This document shows, piece by piece, positions 63,144 through 64,000 of a DNA stretch of 64,000 bases. Location of the stretch: assembly GCF_014490725.1 (NCBI RefSeq), contig NZ_JACOQL010000005.1, positions 1 to 64,000 on the forward strand, written 5' to 3'. A program made the position numbers and the translations under genes. Under the pieces are notes generated by a model. It did no database searches. It was not told the DNA's origin and saw only the letters and a list, made by a program, of their open reading frames with translations. This stretch comes from Paracoccus amoyensis. GTDB taxonomy: Bacteria > Pseudomonadota > Alphaproteobacteria > Rhodobacterales > Rhodobacteraceae. Positions within the stretch are counted from its first letter, which is position 1. Every line of letters starts with the position of its first letter.

Positions 63144-64000
63144 ATGATGTATGCTTATGCCAGCCAGAACGGGCGGCTTCACCGATTGGGGCGAGAGGCC
63201 GATCTGTCGCAGGCCCTTTGGATCGACCTGATGGTTCCGACCAAAGAGGAAATTGCCCTGACCAGCGCCCTTGCGGTCGAGATCCCCACGCTTGCGGATA
63301 TGGAAGAGATCGAAATCTCGAACCGGCTGTATCGCGAGGACGGGGCCGATTACATGACCGCCGTCCTACCGGGTGAACGGGCTGATGGGCAACGAAAGGC
63401 CATGCCGGTCACATTCATTCTGTCGGGTCAGCGGCTGATCACCGTGCGCCACCATTCGCCGCGCCCTTTTCTGACTTTCCCGACACGGGCCGATCGCGCC
63501 ACTTTGGGGTGCAATACTGTTGACCGGGTTTTTGCCGGCCTGGTCGAAGAAATCGTCGCCCGACAGGCCGATATTCTGGAAAGCTCGGGGCGTGTTCTGG
63601 ATCAGGTGATGACCGAAACCATCGACCTGAAATCCGGTCGCGGCACCAGCGACAAACTGAATGCCGCGCTGCGTGTGGTCGTGCGAGAGGCAGAGTTGAT
63701 CAGTCAGGTCCGGGCGGGCCTGCTGACGATTGAACGGATGCTGGCTTTCTTTGTCGCGACCATTGATGAAACTGCCGAGGCAAAGAAGCTGCGTCCGATG
63801 ATGCGCAGCCAGGGCCGCGACGTTCAGGCGTTGGAGGTCCATGCGGATTTCCTGTCCTCCCGCGTCAGCCTGCTGGTCGATACCACGCTGGGCATGATCA
63901 ATCTGGAACAGAACAGCACCGTGCGCATCCTGTCCGTGATCGCCGCGCTGTTCCTGCCGCCCACGCTGATCGCCAGCATTTACGGGATGAACTTTGACAT
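63144..64000 (+). CDS. corA: CorA-family magnesium/divalent-cation transporter (cut by window end)
   Basis: The frame is open from the ATG at 63144 to the end of the window (285 codons), so the last helix and stop lie outside. The cytoplasmic funnel domain is followed by the long helix (DKLNAALRVVVREAEL, then QALEVHADFLSSRVSLLVDT) and the first membrane helix (SVIAALFLPPTLIASIYGMN). The GMN signature of the CorA selectivity filter is the last thing visible. AAGGGAAA precedes the start. It follows gckA by 33 bases. Confidence 0.93.
   Translation, partial: MMYAYASQNGRLHRLGREADLSQALWIDLMVPTKEEIALTSALAVEIPTLADMEEIEISNRLYREDGADYMTAVLPGERADGQRKAMPVTFILSGQRLITVRHHSPRPFLTFPTRADRATLGCNTVDRVFAGLVEEIVARQADILESSGRVLDQVMTETIDLKSGRGTSDKLNAALRVVVREAELISQVRAGLLTIERMLAFFVATIDETAEAKKLRPMMRSQGRDVQALEVHADFLSSRVSLLVDTTLGMINLEQNSTVRILSVIAALFLPPTLIASIYGMNFD

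Overview
The window is 64 kb of chromosome from a GC-rich alphaproteobacterium of the Rhodobacteraceae type. Paracoccus or a close relative is the best guess. The clues are the gene order tuf/S10/spc/alpha followed directly by a LuxR/LuxI pair, an AapJQMP amino-acid importer, an ATP12-type F1 assembly chaperone, a Hint-domain protein, an AsnC-type regulator divergent from a PutA without the enterobacterial DNA-binding domain, and the rpmH-rnpA-yidD/yidC-MOSC-engB-argB neighbourhood. The genus is inferred; the family placement is firmer. Almost everything is housekeeping; no prophage, transposase or CRISPR array was seen.

Layout. Bases 1-18942: the end of tuf, then the S10, spc and alpha ribosomal-protein operons. 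Gene order is conserved, but the cluster is cut into several transcription units. A strong hairpin terminator and a candidate promoter lie between rplW and rplB. A terminator plus a Hint-domain gene separates rplP from rpmC. A terminator plus two convergent genes for secreted or exported proteins separates rpmD from rplO. Candidate sigma-70-type promoters precede rpsJ, rplB, rpmC, rplO and rpsM. Several leaders contain strong hairpins, one of which covers the rpsJ ribosome-binding site. Bases 18943-20527: a luxR/luxI quorum-sensing pair. Bases 20590-24730: the tightly overlapping operon rarA-crcB-rluC-HAD phosphatase-ATP12. Bases 24897-29539: aapJQMP.

Bases 29611-37275, mostly minus strand: rpmH-rnpA-yidD, ttcA, yidC (apparently frameshifted), a MOSC protein, engB, argB and a SixA-like phosphatase, with an alpha/beta hydrolase on the plus strand between yidD and ttcA. 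Bases 37532-42133, plus strand: a sensor histidine kinase, tRNA-Arg(ACG), a GFA-domain protein and a DEAD-box helicase. Bases 42167-50039: an FAD oxidoreductase and a ThDP enzyme in one unit, a PutR-like regulator divergent from the bifunctional proline oxidase putA, and a LysR regulator.

Bases 50196-57533, minus strand: two tandem paralogous small secreted proteins of unknown function, then a three-gene unit coding for a transglutaminase, a fused circularly permuted ATP-grasp/alpha-E protein and a transglutaminase-DUF2126 protein. This last set is a known but biochemically unresolved gene association and is the best candidate in the window for a poorly understood system. Bases 57671-64000: cobC-like, a YbjN-like protein, proC, csaA, a 2-hydroxyacid dehydrogenase, a CsbD-like stress protein with an EcfG-type promoter motif, glycerate 2-kinase and the start of corA.

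How the genes relate: much of the window concerns protein synthesis and membrane insertion (ribosomal proteins, SecY, YidC, YidD, EngB, RNase P protein). The rest is largely amino-acid and C3 metabolism: amino-acid uptake by Aap, proline degradation by PutA versus proline synthesis by ProC, arginine synthesis by ArgB, and hydroxypyruvate to 2-phosphoglycerate by the 2-hydroxyacid dehydrogenase and glycerate kinase.
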